Source: Gammaproteobacteria bacterium | GTDB lineage: Bacteria; Pseudomonadota; Gammaproteobacteria; Steroidobacterales; Woeseiaceae | Length of the DNA stretch: 64,000 nt | NCBI GenBank assembly: GCA_029862045.1 | Contig: JAOTYE010000015.1 | Coordinates: forward strand, 35,781 to 99,780 | Reading direction: 5' to 3' | Shown: positions 1-8,472 of the stretch, one piece after another | How positions within the stretch are numbered: position 1 is the first letter of the stretch | Layout of the letters: each line of letters begins with the position of its first letter | Notes under the pieces: model-generated | What the model was told of the DNA's origin: nothing | What the model saw: the letters and a program-made list of their open reading frames with translations, nothing else | Database searches by the model: none | Translations under genes and position numbers: made by a program

Positions 1-258
1 GTGCCGCAGCAGATCGACATCATGATCACCGAGACGGGCACCTTCCTTGTCAATGGTCGCGAACTCATCAATAGCCGCGTGGAGACGATACGTAACGCCC
101 TGCAAAAGATTTCGGGCGGCAACAATACGCTGCCGCTGACGATAAGTGCAGACGCTAACGCCAAACACCAGGACGTTGTAACAGCCATGGATGTGGCCGG
201 TCGGCTCGGATTCAAGAAGATCAGCATTGCGACGGTCAACGATCCGGCGTCCGAGTAG
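1..258 (+). CDS. exbD: ExbD/TolR-family biopolymer transport protein (3' part only)
   Basis: Only the last 85 codons lie in the window; the true start is upstream, so the GTG at base 1 should not be taken as the start. The visible part matches the periplasmic C-terminal domain of ExbD/TolR proteins, with a pattern ending in a helix and a 'GFKKISIAT' strand. The N-terminal membrane helix, which carries the proton-conducting Asp in this family, is outside the window. ExbD works with ExbB to power TonB-dependent outer-membrane transport. It lies 24 nt before msbA in the same direction, and the order exbD-msbA-lpxK-kdsB is common in gammaproteobacteria, so co-transcription is likely. Confidence 0.85.
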   Translation: MPQQIDIMITETGTFLVNGRELINSRVETIRNALQKISGGNNTLPLTISADANAKHQDVVTAMDVAGRLGFKKISIATVNDPASE

Positions 259-282
259 GATCGGCTGAGGTCGTGCAATACC

Positions 283-2034
283 GTGACTAATCGAATCGAT
301 CCCAGAGCCCGCATCATCTATCGACGACTGTGGCGCTATGTCGTGCCTTACAAGCTGGTCGCAGTGGTCGCGGTGGTTGGAATGGCGTCGACGGCGCTCA
401 TCGAGGCGAGTCTGGTGTATCTGCTCGAGCCGTTGATGGACGAAGCACTCGTCGCGCAGAATCTCGAAACCGTACGCTGGATGCCGATCGCATTTATCGC
501 GATTTTTGTTGCACGCGGCGTTTCGGGGTTCGCCACAGAGCTGTCACTGGGCTGGATCGGCCGCAATGTAATCAGCTCGTTGCGTCGCGACGTATTTCGC
601 AAATTCCTCACGCTGCCCGCCCGCTTCTTCGAATCGCACAGCACCGGACCACTATTGTCGCGCCTGACCTATAACGTCGAAATGGTCGCCGAATCTGTGA
701 CCAACGTTGTCACAATTGCCGTACGCGACGTCCTGACCGTCATCGCCGCATTTTCCGTCATGCTGTTACAGAGTCCGAAACTGACACAGTTTGTCGCCAT
801 TCTGATCCCCATCATCGCGTTGCTCGTACGTGTTATGGGTATCGCGTTTCGTCGCTACAGCGGCCGCATCCAGGACTCAGTTGGCGAAGTCACCCAGGTT
901 ACCGAGGAAATCGTCACAGGCAATCGTGTCGTAAAGATTTTCGGTGGCTACGAGTACGAGAAAGATCGCCTCGATGAAGTCGATGAACGCAACAAGGGCC
1001 AGAACCTGAAACTGATTCGGGTGCGCTCGATGGGGGTTGCCGTTACGCAATCAATTTTCGGATTGGGCATGGCCGGCGTGATTTATATGGCGGGTCGGGA
1101 ATCGGTTGCAGGCAATCTGAGTCCGGGCGAGTTCATCTCGTTTTTCAGCGCAATGATGCTAATGCTGCAGCCGGTGAGGCGCATCACCAACGTCAACGCG
1201 ACATTGCAACGCGGCGTTGCCGCAGCCGACAGCCTGTTCTCGGTGATGGATGAACCGGAGGAAATCGACACTGGTACTGAAACGATCGGCCGCGCTAGAG
1301 GAATTGTCGAGTTTCGTAACGTCAGTTTTTCCTATGGGCATGACACCGAAACGGTGCTCGAAGATATTTCGGTTACTGTGGAACCCGGACATACACTGGC
1401 AATTGTCGGCCAGTCAGGCGGCGGCAAATCGACGCTCGTCGGCTTGTTGCCACGCTTCTACGACGTTGACGACGGTGAGATCCTGCTTGATGGCAAACCA
1501 ATTCGTGACTACACGCTGAAGAGCTTGCGCGACAACATCAGTCTCGTTAGTCAGGATGTCATTCTGTTCGATGACACGATCGCAAATAATCTCGCCTACG
1601 GCGAACTGCGACAGCATTCAACAGAAGAACTGATGCAAGCTGCGGAAGCGGCGCACGTGCTCGATTTTACGAACGATATGCCGGACGGCCTCGAGACCAT
1701 GGTTGGCGATCGAGGCGTGTTGCTGTCGGGTGGACAGCGGCAACGCATTGCGATCGGTCGTGCGCTCCTGAAAAACGCACCCGTATTGATTCTCGACGAG
1801 GCGACATCATCTCTTGATACACGATCCGAGCGCCGTATTCAGGAGGCATTGAACGAATTGATGAAAAACCGAACAACACTCGTCATTGCACACCGCTTAT
1901 CGACGGTCGAACGCGCCGATCACATTATCGTTTTGGACAGTGGTCGTATTGTTGAAGCCGGCTCTCACCAGGAGTTGCTTGCGCGGGACGGCCAGTATGC
2001 GGCTCTTTACCATATGCAGTTCACCGAGGAGTAG
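283..2034 (+). CDS. msbA: Lipid A export ABC transporter, permease/ATP-binding protein MsbA
   Basis: This 583-residue half-transporter is the length usual for MsbA (about 582). An N-terminal six-helix membrane domain is followed by an ATPase domain. The ATPase shows Walker A (GQSGGGKST, about residues 376-384), a Q-loop (VSQDVILF), the LSGGQRQR signature, Walker B (LILDEATSSLD) and the switch histidine (AHRLSTVE). MsbA flips core-lipid A across the inner membrane using ATP. The next gene overlaps its stop by one base, and lpxK and kdsB follow, so the context is lipopolysaccharide synthesis. The start is taken as the GTG at 283. Other ABCB-type exporters look alike; the identification rests on length and neighbours. 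Confidence 0.95.
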   Translation: MTNRIDPRARIIYRRLWRYVVPYKLVAVVAVVGMASTALIEASLVYLLEPLMDEALVAQNLETVRWMPIAFIAIFVARGVSGFATELSLGWIGRNVISSLRRDVFRKFLTLPARFFESHSTGPLLSRLTYNVEMVAESVTNVVTIAVRDVLTVIAAFSVMLLQSPKLTQFVAILIPIIALLVRVMGIAFRRYSGRIQDSVGEVTQVTEEIVTGNRVVKIFGGYEYEKDRLDEVDERNKGQNLKLIRVRSMGVAVTQSIFGLGMAGVIYMAGRESVAGNLSPGEFISFFSAMMLMLQPVRRITNVNATLQRGVAAADSLFSVMDEPEEIDTGTETIGRARGIVEFRNVSFSYGHDTETVLEDISVTVEPGHTLAIVGQSGGGKSTLVGLLPRFYDVDDGEILLDGKPIRDYTLKSLRDNISLVSQDVILFDDTIANNLAYGELRQHSTEELMQAAEAAHVLDFTNDMPDGLETMVGDRGVLLSGGQRQRIAIGRALLKNAPVLILDEATSSLDTRSERRIQEALNELMKNRTTLVIAHRLSTVERADHIIVLDSGRIVEAGSHQELLARDGQYAALYHMQFTEE

Positions 2035-3071
2035 TGGCGGGCACAATGTACAAATGGTTGCATCGCGTGTGGTACGAAGGGGCGTCGTCCTATCAGATGT
2101 TACTTCCGCTCAGCGGTTTATATTGGCTTCTGATTACGTTGCGGCGCTGCATGTTCCGTTTCGGGTTGCTCGGCCGCTATCGCGCTACCGTACCGGTCGT
2201 CGTGGTCGGGAATATCACGGCGGGGGGCACCGGCAAGACGCCGGTTACGATTTGGCTGTCCCGCGAATTTCGGGAGCGGGGATTCTCGCCCGGCATCGTC
2301 AGTCGCGGCTACGGTGGAAGCAGGTCAACCACGTCGATGCGCGTGGATTCGGCCAGCGATCCCAACGTCGTTGGTGACGAGCCGGTTCTGCTGGCAAAGA
2401 AAACCGGATGTCCCGTTGTCGTTGATGCCGATCGTTCCAGGGCGGCGCAAATGCTCGTCGACGACGGCGTGAACGTGATCATTGCGGACGACGGGCTGCA
2501 GCATTATCGGCTGGAGCGGAGCTACGAGATCTGTGTGATCGACGGGTCGCGTGGACTGGGCAATCGCTTATTACTGCCGGCCGGTCCGCTGCGGGAAACG
2601 ATCGATCGTCTCGGTCAAGTGGATCAGGTGCTGATCAATGGGCGAACGAGCGAAAAAAGCGCGGAACTGACGGTGGTTGAGCAGAATGCGATTGAATTCG
2701 AATTGATTGCCGAGGAGGTCACTCGACTCAATGGTTCGCTGACGCGGCCGATTGCGCGCTTCGCCGGCACCACCGTACATGGCGTTGCGGCGATCGGCAA
2801 TCCAGTGCGGTTTTTCGATTTGCTGCGCACGCACGGAATTCAGGTTATTGAACATGCATTACGCGATCATGCGAAGCTCGACGTCAGGGATCTGAGTTTT
2901 GGTGACGACTTCGAGATACTGATGACGGAAAAAGATGCTGTCAAACTCAAAGGTACGACTTCGGACAAGTACTGGACCGTGCCGGTAGAAATGAAAATCG
3001 ATCCTGTTGTGGCGGGGCCCTGGCTGGAGCAGATCGAGTCACGCTTACGTAGCGAACTGGAAATTCAATGA
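2034..3071 (+). CDS. lpxK: Tetraacyldisaccharide 4'-kinase LpxK
   Basis: LpxK phosphorylates the 4' position of the tetraacyldisaccharide-1-phosphate precursor to make lipid IVA, at the cytoplasmic face of the inner membrane. The protein has the N-terminal hydrophobic helix with an early WYEG-type motif, then a P-loop (GGTGKT, about residues 64-69) preceded by VVVGNITA. An 'IADDGLQHY' motif, characteristic of the family, lies near residue 150. The GTG at 2034 shares its G with the msbA stop, giving translational coupling. An in-frame ATG at 2046 is an equally plausible start and gives a 341-residue protein. The 3' end overlaps kdsB by 4 nt. Confidence 0.95.
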   Translation: MAGTMYKWLHRVWYEGASSYQMLLPLSGLYWLLITLRRCMFRFGLLGRYRATVPVVVVGNITAGGTGKTPVTIWLSREFRERGFSPGIVSRGYGGSRSTTSMRVDSASDPNVVGDEPVLLAKKTGCPVVVDADRSRAAQMLVDDGVNVIIADDGLQHYRLERSYEICVIDGSRGLGNRLLLPAGPLRETIDRLGQVDQVLINGRTSEKSAELTVVEQNAIEFELIAEEVTRLNGSLTRPIARFAGTTVHGVAAIGNPVRFFDLLRTHGIQVIEHALRDHAKLDVRDLSFGDDFEILMTEKDAVKLKGTTSDKYWTVPVEMKIDPVVAGPWLEQIESRLRSELEIQ

Positions 3072-3814
3072 GCGATTTTGTCGTCGTCGTACCGTCACGC
3101 TATGCGTCAATTCGCTTGCCGGGAAAGCCGCTGCGCGAGATCAACGGCAAGCCCATGCTCGAGCACGTGTTTGAGCGCGGCACCGAGAGCAATGCGAGTG
3201 AAGTTGTTATTGCCACCGATGATGAGCGCATTGCCGAGGCTGCTGAAGGATTTGGCGCACGCGTTTGCATGACGGGCAATCAGCACCGATCCGGCACCGA
3301 GCGTATCGCCGAGGTCTGCGATCTGTTGGATTGGGGTGACGATAAAATCGTCGTAAATCTCCAGGGTGACGAACCCACGATGCCCGCGGCACTGATAAAC
3401 CAATGCGCCGCATCGCTTGATGACAGTACAGCGGATATCGCGACGCTTGCATCGCCGATCGCATCACAGCAGGATTTCGAGAACCCGAATGTTGTCAAAG
3501 TCATTGTTGACGATAACAGCAACGCAATCTATTTCAGCCGTACGGCGATTCCCTACCCAAGAGACAGCGAACGACAATCCGAGGCGCGGTGTGCAGCTTT
3601 GCATCATCATGGCATCTACGCTTATCGATGCGGGGTGTTGCGACGACTCGTCGCCGCGGAGCCGTCGCGACTCGAAGTATGCGAACAACTTGAGCAATTG
3701 CGCGCGCTGTCGCTCGGCATGACGATTCGAGTGGCCGTGCCATCGAATCGGCCCGGGGCAGGCGTTGACACGGAGCAGGATCTCGCTGTGGCCGCCGCGG
3801 AGCTGGCGCAATAA
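3068..3814 (+). CDS. kdsB: 3-deoxy-manno-octulosonate cytidylyltransferase KdsB
   Basis: KdsB activates Kdo with CTP to CMP-Kdo, the sugar donor that WaaA uses on lipid IVA. The protein is 248 residues, the family's usual length. It opens with the nucleotide-binding motif VVVPSRYASIRLPGKPL, and further motifs are 'VNLQGDEP' (Mg/CTP binding) and 'HHHGIYAYR'. Its ATG overlaps the lpxK stop (ATGA), which indicates coupled translation at the end of the lipid A operon. Confidence 0.97.
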   Translation: MSDFVVVVPSRYASIRLPGKPLREINGKPMLEHVFERGTESNASEVVIATDDERIAEAAEGFGARVCMTGNQHRSGTERIAEVCDLLDWGDDKIVVNLQGDEPTMPAALINQCAASLDDSTADIATLASPIASQQDFENPNVVKVIVDDNSNAIYFSRTAIPYPRDSERQSEARCAALHHHGIYAYRCGVLRRLVAAEPSRLEVCEQLEQLRALSLGMTIRVAVPSNRPGAGVDTEQDLAVAAAELAQ

Positions 3815-3894
3815 CCCCGAGATACGCGACACCAAAGGGCGGCTTCGAGGTCCGATACTTTGGTTTTGAGGTTCTTCGGGATATAGTTTCACGC

Positions 3895-4191
3895 ATGCGC
3901 AGGCTTTTCGGAAATGCGTGGCCGTTCGCCAATGCAGCGCTGATCTTCTTGCTGATCACGGCGCAGACCGGTGCGATCGCGCATTCTTACGAGCACGAAT
4001 TGGGCATAGCGCAAGATACGACTTGTGCATCTTGCGCAACGGCCAGTCAAATTGCTGCTGGCTGCATTGACACCGGTGTCGTGCAGGACATCAAACGATT
4101 TATCTCTGGTCACGACGTTGGCCCGTATATGCCAGGCAATTCAAATTGCGCGCTGACAGTTCGACAACGCGGTCCCCCGCAGTCACTCTGA
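3895..4191 (+). CDS. Small exported Cys/His protein of unknown function, next to metal-uptake genes
   Basis: This 98-residue protein has a hydrophobic signal segment at about residues 10-28. The short mature part begins with the His-containing AHSYEHELG and then a cysteine cluster, CASCATASQIAAGC. Cysteine and histidine residues in a small periplasmic protein directly before an outer-membrane barrel and a ZnuA-like gene suggest metal binding or sensing, but that is inference. It resembles in style the short DUF2946-type exported proteins found near metal-uptake genes; I cannot assign it to a family with confidence. No clear Shine-Dalgarno site was seen. It may start the transcription unit that runs to 7288. 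Confidence 0.6.
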   Translation: MRRLFGNAWPFANAALIFLLITAQTGAIAHSYEHELGIAQDTTCASCATASQIAAGCIDTGVVQDIKRFISGHDVGPYMPGNSNCALTVRQRGPPQSL

Positions 4192-4303
4192 CGTTTTTCT
4201 GAACGACCAAGCAACGGATTGCATCACTGGCGCGGGCTAGGTGGTCCTCGTCGCACGACGGCAGCTGGAGAGAACTTCACTTGCCGGCAGCAGAACAGAG
4301 TAA

Positions 4304-5635
4304 ATGACAATGAAATTCAAGTCCGTAATCGCCTTACTATTCATCGTTGGCGCCTACGCGCCAGTTGCATACGCAGAAAATCTCGCAGTTGAAGTCGCAG
4401 AGCTTCGGGCTCTGCTGATGGAGACGCGGCGCGATTATGAAGATCGGATAAGCGATCTGGAAACCAGGCTCGCCAGTGCTGAGCAACTGGCGAGCGGCGC
4501 AAAACGCGACGCAAGCGAAGCATTCGAGATTGCCGAGCAGACCGCGATTGACCAGTCGTCTAGTACTTCCGCGGCGAACACATTTAATCCAGCGCTTGGC
4601 GCGGTGCTCTCCGGTCGTTATGGGAGCGTCGACGAGGCGTGGGAGGAAATTCCGGGATTCCAGCCGGCTGGAGAAATCGGTACAGGCGAATCCGGTTTCG
4701 CGCTCGGCGAGGCCGAAATCAATCTAAAGGCGAACGTTGATGACAGGTTTTTCGGCAACCTGACGTTCGCAATTGCTGACGAAGAGGGTGAGGTTGAAGT
4801 CGAGCTGGAGGAGGCCTGGCTGCAAACCGCCGGACTACCCGCGGGAATTACCGTGACCGGCGGCCGCTTGTTCTCGGCGACAGGCTACATCAACGGCTTT
4901 CATCGGCACACGGACGATTTCGCTGATCGACCGCTACCGTATCAGGCGTTTTTCGGCGGTCAATACGTTGTCGATGGACTGCAAGCCCGCTGGATCGCAC
5001 CAACTCCACTCTTGTTCGAGTTAGGTGCCGAGCTGAACTGGGGCAGCGGCTTTCCGGCCGCCGGTGAAGCTGATTCCTCGCCCGGAGCATATACGTTATT
5101 CGCCAAACTCGGTGGTGACGTCGGCGTGAGCCACAGTTGGCAACTCGGTATCTCGTGGCTGAGTGCCGATGCGCTTGAGCGCGGCGATACCGCGACGTTT
5201 AGCGGCGATAGTGAGCTGGCGGTAGCCGACTTTGTCTGGAAGTGGGCGCCGCATGGGAATTCAGTGCAACGAAATCTCAAGCTGCAAGGCGAGTACTTCA
5301 GCCGCTCGGAATCCGGTGTTTTTGACGGTTTGGTGTACGACGGTGATCAGACGGGTTGGTATTTGCAGGGGGTATGGCAATTTACGCCCCGGTGGCGGCT
5401 CGGATTGCGGCACGATGTTGTCGATGCGGATAACGGACCGTTACTCGTCGGCACACAACTGGAGGACCCTGGGCGCAGTTCGAGCCGCGACAGCCTGATG
5501 CTTGACTGGTCGCCGAGCGAGTTCAGCCGATTGCGTCTGCAATACACGAATGACCAGGTGCTTGCCGATACCGGTCAGCAGTGGTTGTTGCAGTACATCA
5601 TGAGTCTCGGTGCCCACGGTGCCCACGCTTTCTAG
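4304..5635 (+). CDS. Outer-membrane beta-barrel protein, probable metal-uptake porin
   Basis: The 443-residue protein has a signal peptide (residues 1 to about 24, cleavage after AYA), a coiled-coil-prone acidic segment (about 28-85) and then a long region of alternating aromatic/polar strands typical of an outer-membrane barrel. It lacks the plug domain of TonB-dependent receptors. A motif 'FHRHTDDFADRPLPYQAFF' near residue 205 places two histidines and several aspartates together and could bind metal. It is followed within 10 nt by the znuA-like gene, so I infer it brings the same metal across the outer membrane. A second in-frame ATG at 4310 is an alternative start. Confidence 0.75.
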   Translation: MTMKFKSVIALLFIVGAYAPVAYAENLAVEVAELRALLMETRRDYEDRISDLETRLASAEQLASGAKRDASEAFEIAEQTAIDQSSSTSAANTFNPALGAVLSGRYGSVDEAWEEIPGFQPAGEIGTGESGFALGEAEINLKANVDDRFFGNLTFAIADEEGEVEVELEEAWLQTAGLPAGITVTGGRLFSATGYINGFHRHTDDFADRPLPYQAFFGGQYVVDGLQARWIAPTPLLFELGAELNWGSGFPAAGEADSSPGAYTLFAKLGGDVGVSHSWQLGISWLSADALERGDTATFSGDSELAVADFVWKWAPHGNSVQRNLKLQGEYFSRSESGVFDGLVYDGDQTGWYLQGVWQFTPRWRLGLRHDVVDADNGPLLVGTQLEDPGRSSSRDSLMLDWSPSEFSRLRLQYTNDQVLADTGQQWLLQYIMSLGAHGAHAF

Positions 5636-5645
5636 AGGATTCCGC

Positions 5646-6539
5646 ATGAAATCGGTAGCAACGCTAATCTTGTTGATTGTTACGCCGGTATCGGCCAGCG
5701 CAATCGACATCTTTGCCTGTGAGCCTGAGTGGGGTTCGCTGGCGACGGAACTGGCAGGCGACAAAGCGAATGTCACTGTTGCAACAACGGCGTTTCAGGA
5801 CCCACATCGCCTGCAGGCGAAACCAAGCCTGATCGCTGCGATTCGCCGCGCAAATATGGTGATTTGCACTGGTGCGGATCTGGAAATAGGCTGGCTGCCG
5901 CTACTGCTGCGACGTGCCGGCAACTCAAGCATTCAGGCTGGTAATCCGGGCCACTTCATGGCGGCGGACTATGTGCGTAAGCTCGAAGTGCCAAAGATCA
6001 TCGATCGATCGCAAGGCGATATTCATCCGCAGGGCAATCCACACGTACATCTTGACCCGAGAAATATCCGCCGTATTGGTATTGCTCTCGGCGACCGGCT
6101 TCGCGAAATAGATCCCGCGAACGCTGCGTACTATGATTCGCGGCTCGCCGATTTTCAAAGTCGTTGGAATGAATCAATTGACGTCTGGGAGCAAAACTCG
6201 GCGGATCTTGCCGGCATCCGCCTGGCGTCGAATCATCGCAGCTTCAGCTATTTCGCGGCGTGGCTTGATCTGAATATCGTCGCGACACTCGAACCGAAAC
6301 CGGGCATACCCGCGAGTGGGGCGCAACTTGCCACATTGCTCGAGCAGCTTTCGTCGAATCCGCCAGCGGCTGTCATTCGAACACCGTATGCAAACGAAAG
6401 ACCGTCGAAGTGGTTATCGACACAACTTAAAATTCCGGAAGTCAAGTTGCCGTATACCATCGGTGGTGCAGACAATGTCAGCGATCTGTTTGCTTTGTTC
6501 GAAGAATCAATTGCCATTCTGCGGGAGCTGGCTCAGTGA
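5646..6539 (+). CDS. znuA: Metal ABC transporter substrate-binding protein, ZnuA/TroA family
   Basis: This 297-residue periplasmic protein has a signal peptide (residues 1-19). Metal-ligand motifs of the ZnuA/TroA family are visible: DPHRLQAKPS (about residue 52), NPHVHLDP (about 131), NHRSFSYF (about 196) and NERPSKWL near the C terminus. The His-rich loop of classical ZnuA is missing, so the metal could be zinc or manganese. I chose the ATG at 5646 because it opens the signal peptide and is preceded by AGAGGATT. The stop overlaps the start of the permease gene by 4 nt. Confidence 0.85.
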   Translation: MKSVATLILLIVTPVSASAIDIFACEPEWGSLATELAGDKANVTVATTAFQDPHRLQAKPSLIAAIRRANMVICTGADLEIGWLPLLLRRAGNSSIQAGNPGHFMAADYVRKLEVPKIIDRSQGDIHPQGNPHVHLDPRNIRRIGIALGDRLREIDPANAAYYDSRLADFQSRWNESIDVWEQNSADLAGIRLASNHRSFSYFAAWLDLNIVATLEPKPGIPASGAQLATLLEQLSSNPPAAVIRTPYANERPSKWLSTQLKIPEVKLPYTIGGADNVSDLFALFEESIAILRELAQ

Positions 6540-7288
6540 CCGCCTCGGAAATCAACATCATCGTTCCTGCGTTCTTCGCCTGTCTGCTGGTGCTGAGTAC
6601 GCACGTGCCACTGGGCACAGAAGTGCTGCGCCGCGGCATTATCTTCATCGATTTGGCTATTGCACAAGTCGCCGGACTCGGCGTCATTGCCGCCGATACA
6701 ATGGGATGGGAGGCAGAAGGGTGGATGGTGCAATTTGCGGCCGTGACAGCCGCAATGCTGGCGGCTTTCATTTTGCATTTGACCGACAAGCGCTATCCCG
6801 AGATTCAGGAAGCCCTGATCGGTGTGGCCTTCGTGCTCGCAGCTACGGTCGGAATTTTGCTGCTGGCCGGCAATCCGCATGGCGGCGAACATCTTAAAGA
6901 GTTGCTGGTCGGACAAATCTTGTGGGTGAACTACGAGCAGCTGCTTCCTGCCGCAGTCGTTTGTGCATTGGTCTTGATGGCCTGGTACCGGATACGTGAC
7001 CGACTGCAGCATTTTGGGTTTTACGCCATTTTCGCGTTTGCCGTAACGGTATCGGTACAACTTGTCGGCATCTACATGGTATTCGCATGCCTTATCATCC
7101 CGGCACTCGCAACACGGCGAATAGAGCGGCGGGGAGTCAGGATTGCGAGCGGTTACGCCGTTGGTATCGCCGGCTGTATGCTCGGCCTGATTCTGACGTT
7201 ACGTGCCGATCTGCCAGCGGGCGCTGTGATCGTGATGTGTATGGCCGTCGTCGCACTGCTATTCGCGCTGCTACTCAAATTTCGTTGA
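6536..7288 (+). CDS. znuB: Metal ABC transporter permease, ZnuB family (ABC-3)
   Basis: This 250-residue, very hydrophobic protein with about seven or eight membrane segments has the ABC-3 family motif 'RRGIIFIDLAIAQVAGLG', where classical members have 'HAxLPGVALA'-like sequences. It uses a GTG start overlapping the upstream stop (GTGA). It should form the membrane pore for the ZnuA-like protein. No ATP-binding subunit follows: the next gene, 92 nt downstream, encodes an exported protein of unrelated type. The ATPase must therefore be encoded elsewhere or be shared. Confidence 0.85.
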   Translation: MTASEINIIVPAFFACLLVLSTHVPLGTEVLRRGIIFIDLAIAQVAGLGVIAADTMGWEAEGWMVQFAAVTAAMLAAFILHLTDKRYPEIQEALIGVAFVLAATVGILLLAGNPHGGEHLKELLVGQILWVNYEQLLPAAVVCALVLMAWYRIRDRLQHFGFYAIFAFAVTVSVQLVGIYMVFACLIIPALATRRIERRGVRIASGYAVGIAGCMLGLILTLRADLPAGAVIVMCMAVVALLFALLLKFR

Positions 7289-7380
7289 TCAGTACGGCGC
7301 TCTCGGTAAGTTCGTATAACAAATCGGGCCGTGGTACGTAAAAGTGAAGATACACGGTCTTAAATGAGCAGCCCCTGACT

Positions 7381-8472
7381 ATGAACCACATCTTTTCCTG
7401 CGTAGCATTGCTGGCGCTTACGCTGGCTGGCGGCACGAGCGCTGCCAAAGAGCAGCGGCTGTTTCAGAACGATGCGCCCTTGAAAGCCGTCCTGACAGCG
7501 CCGATCACGCAGACATACGGGCAGCGGCATCAGGATGTACGCCTCTACCATCCGGGTCAGTGGACTTATATCGACAACGACGGCCAGACAAAGAGACTGG
7601 AGGTGTCCATACGTACGCGCGGGCACTTTCGTCGCGAGTACTGCGAATTGCCGCCGCTGCAACTGAATTTCAAGAAGTCCCAGGTCAAAGGAACTCTTTT
7701 TGCAGGCCAGAACAAGTTAAAAGTAGTCGCTCCGTGCAAGGACAGCGGAAGATATCAGCAATATGTCATCCTCGAATACCTGGCGTATCGAACGTTCGAA
7801 ATCATCACTGATCACAGTTTTAAGACAAGGTTGGTGCGACTCAGTTATGTTGATAGCGACGAGAAGTTGGAGTCCTGGACAGATCTCGTATTTGTCATCG
7901 AGGCTGATGCCGATGTGGCAAAACGGCTGAGATTGGACAGGCTGCACCTGCCGTCCCTCAAGTACGCTCGCCTGGATCATCCACAGACCGCGTTGGTGCA
8001 GCTGTTCCAGCTGTTGATCGCCAATAACGATTTCTCGGTAATAAAAGGGTCACGCGACCAGGATTGCTGCCACAACGTTCTGGTTCTGGGGACGGAGGAT
8101 GTCGACAGCGCGCGTGTTCCAGTCCCTTTCGATTTCGACATGTCCGGGATGGTAAACACTGGTTACGCGGCGCCGCCCAGCCAGCTGCCGATTAACGATG
8201 TGCGGCAGCGCTACTTTAACGGGCTTTGTCAGCCGGACGAGATTCTGGCTGAGGCGATAGCGCATGTGCAGTCGAAACGGGATGAAATTCTCGCGTTGTA
8301 CGAAAACTCAGCAGAGCTCGATGCCAGGAACAAATCGAAGTCAGTGGACTACATTAAAGACTTCTTCGACATCCTGGACAGCCCGAAACGCATACAGCGT
8401 GAAATCGTTGGTCGTTGCAGGGGCAGGGGCCTGATGGAGCAGATGCTCGAGTCGTCTACAGACCCGACCTAG
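7381..8472 (+). CDS. Exported protein of unknown function
   Basis: The 363-residue protein has a clear signal peptide (residues 1-22, ending GTSAA). An early segment, 'VSIRTRGHFRREYCELPPL', is followed by 'LNFKKSQVKGTLFAGQNKLK'. The C-terminal half has 'LLIANNDFSVIKG', 'CCHNVLVL' and 'VPFDFDMSGMVN', a layout reminiscent of the CotH/atypical kinase fold where Asn and Asp residues bind ATP-metal. That resemblance is my impression from motifs and has not been proven. It stands alone on the plus strand and its end overlaps the convergent DUF4956 gene by 17 nt. Confidence 0.6.
   Translation: MNHIFSCVALLALTLAGGTSAAKEQRLFQNDAPLKAVLTAPITQTYGQRHQDVRLYHPGQWTYIDNDGQTKRLEVSIRTRGHFRREYCELPPLQLNFKKSQVKGTLFAGQNKLKVVAPCKDSGRYQQYVILEYLAYRTFEIITDHSFKTRLVRLSYVDSDEKLESWTDLVFVIEADADVAKRLRLDRLHLPSLKYARLDHPQTALVQLFQLLIANNDFSVIKGSRDQDCCHNVLVLGTEDVDSARVPVPFDFDMSGMVNTGYAAPPSQLPINDVRQRYFNGLCQPDEILAEAIAHVQSKRDEILALYENSAELDARNKSKSVDYIKDFFDILDSPKRIQREIVGRCRGRGLMEQMLESSTDPT

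Noticed and set aside
3815..3894. A Zur box before the small Cys/His gene.
   Set aside because: GATATAGTTTC is at best a half-site; no palindrome of the expected type was found.
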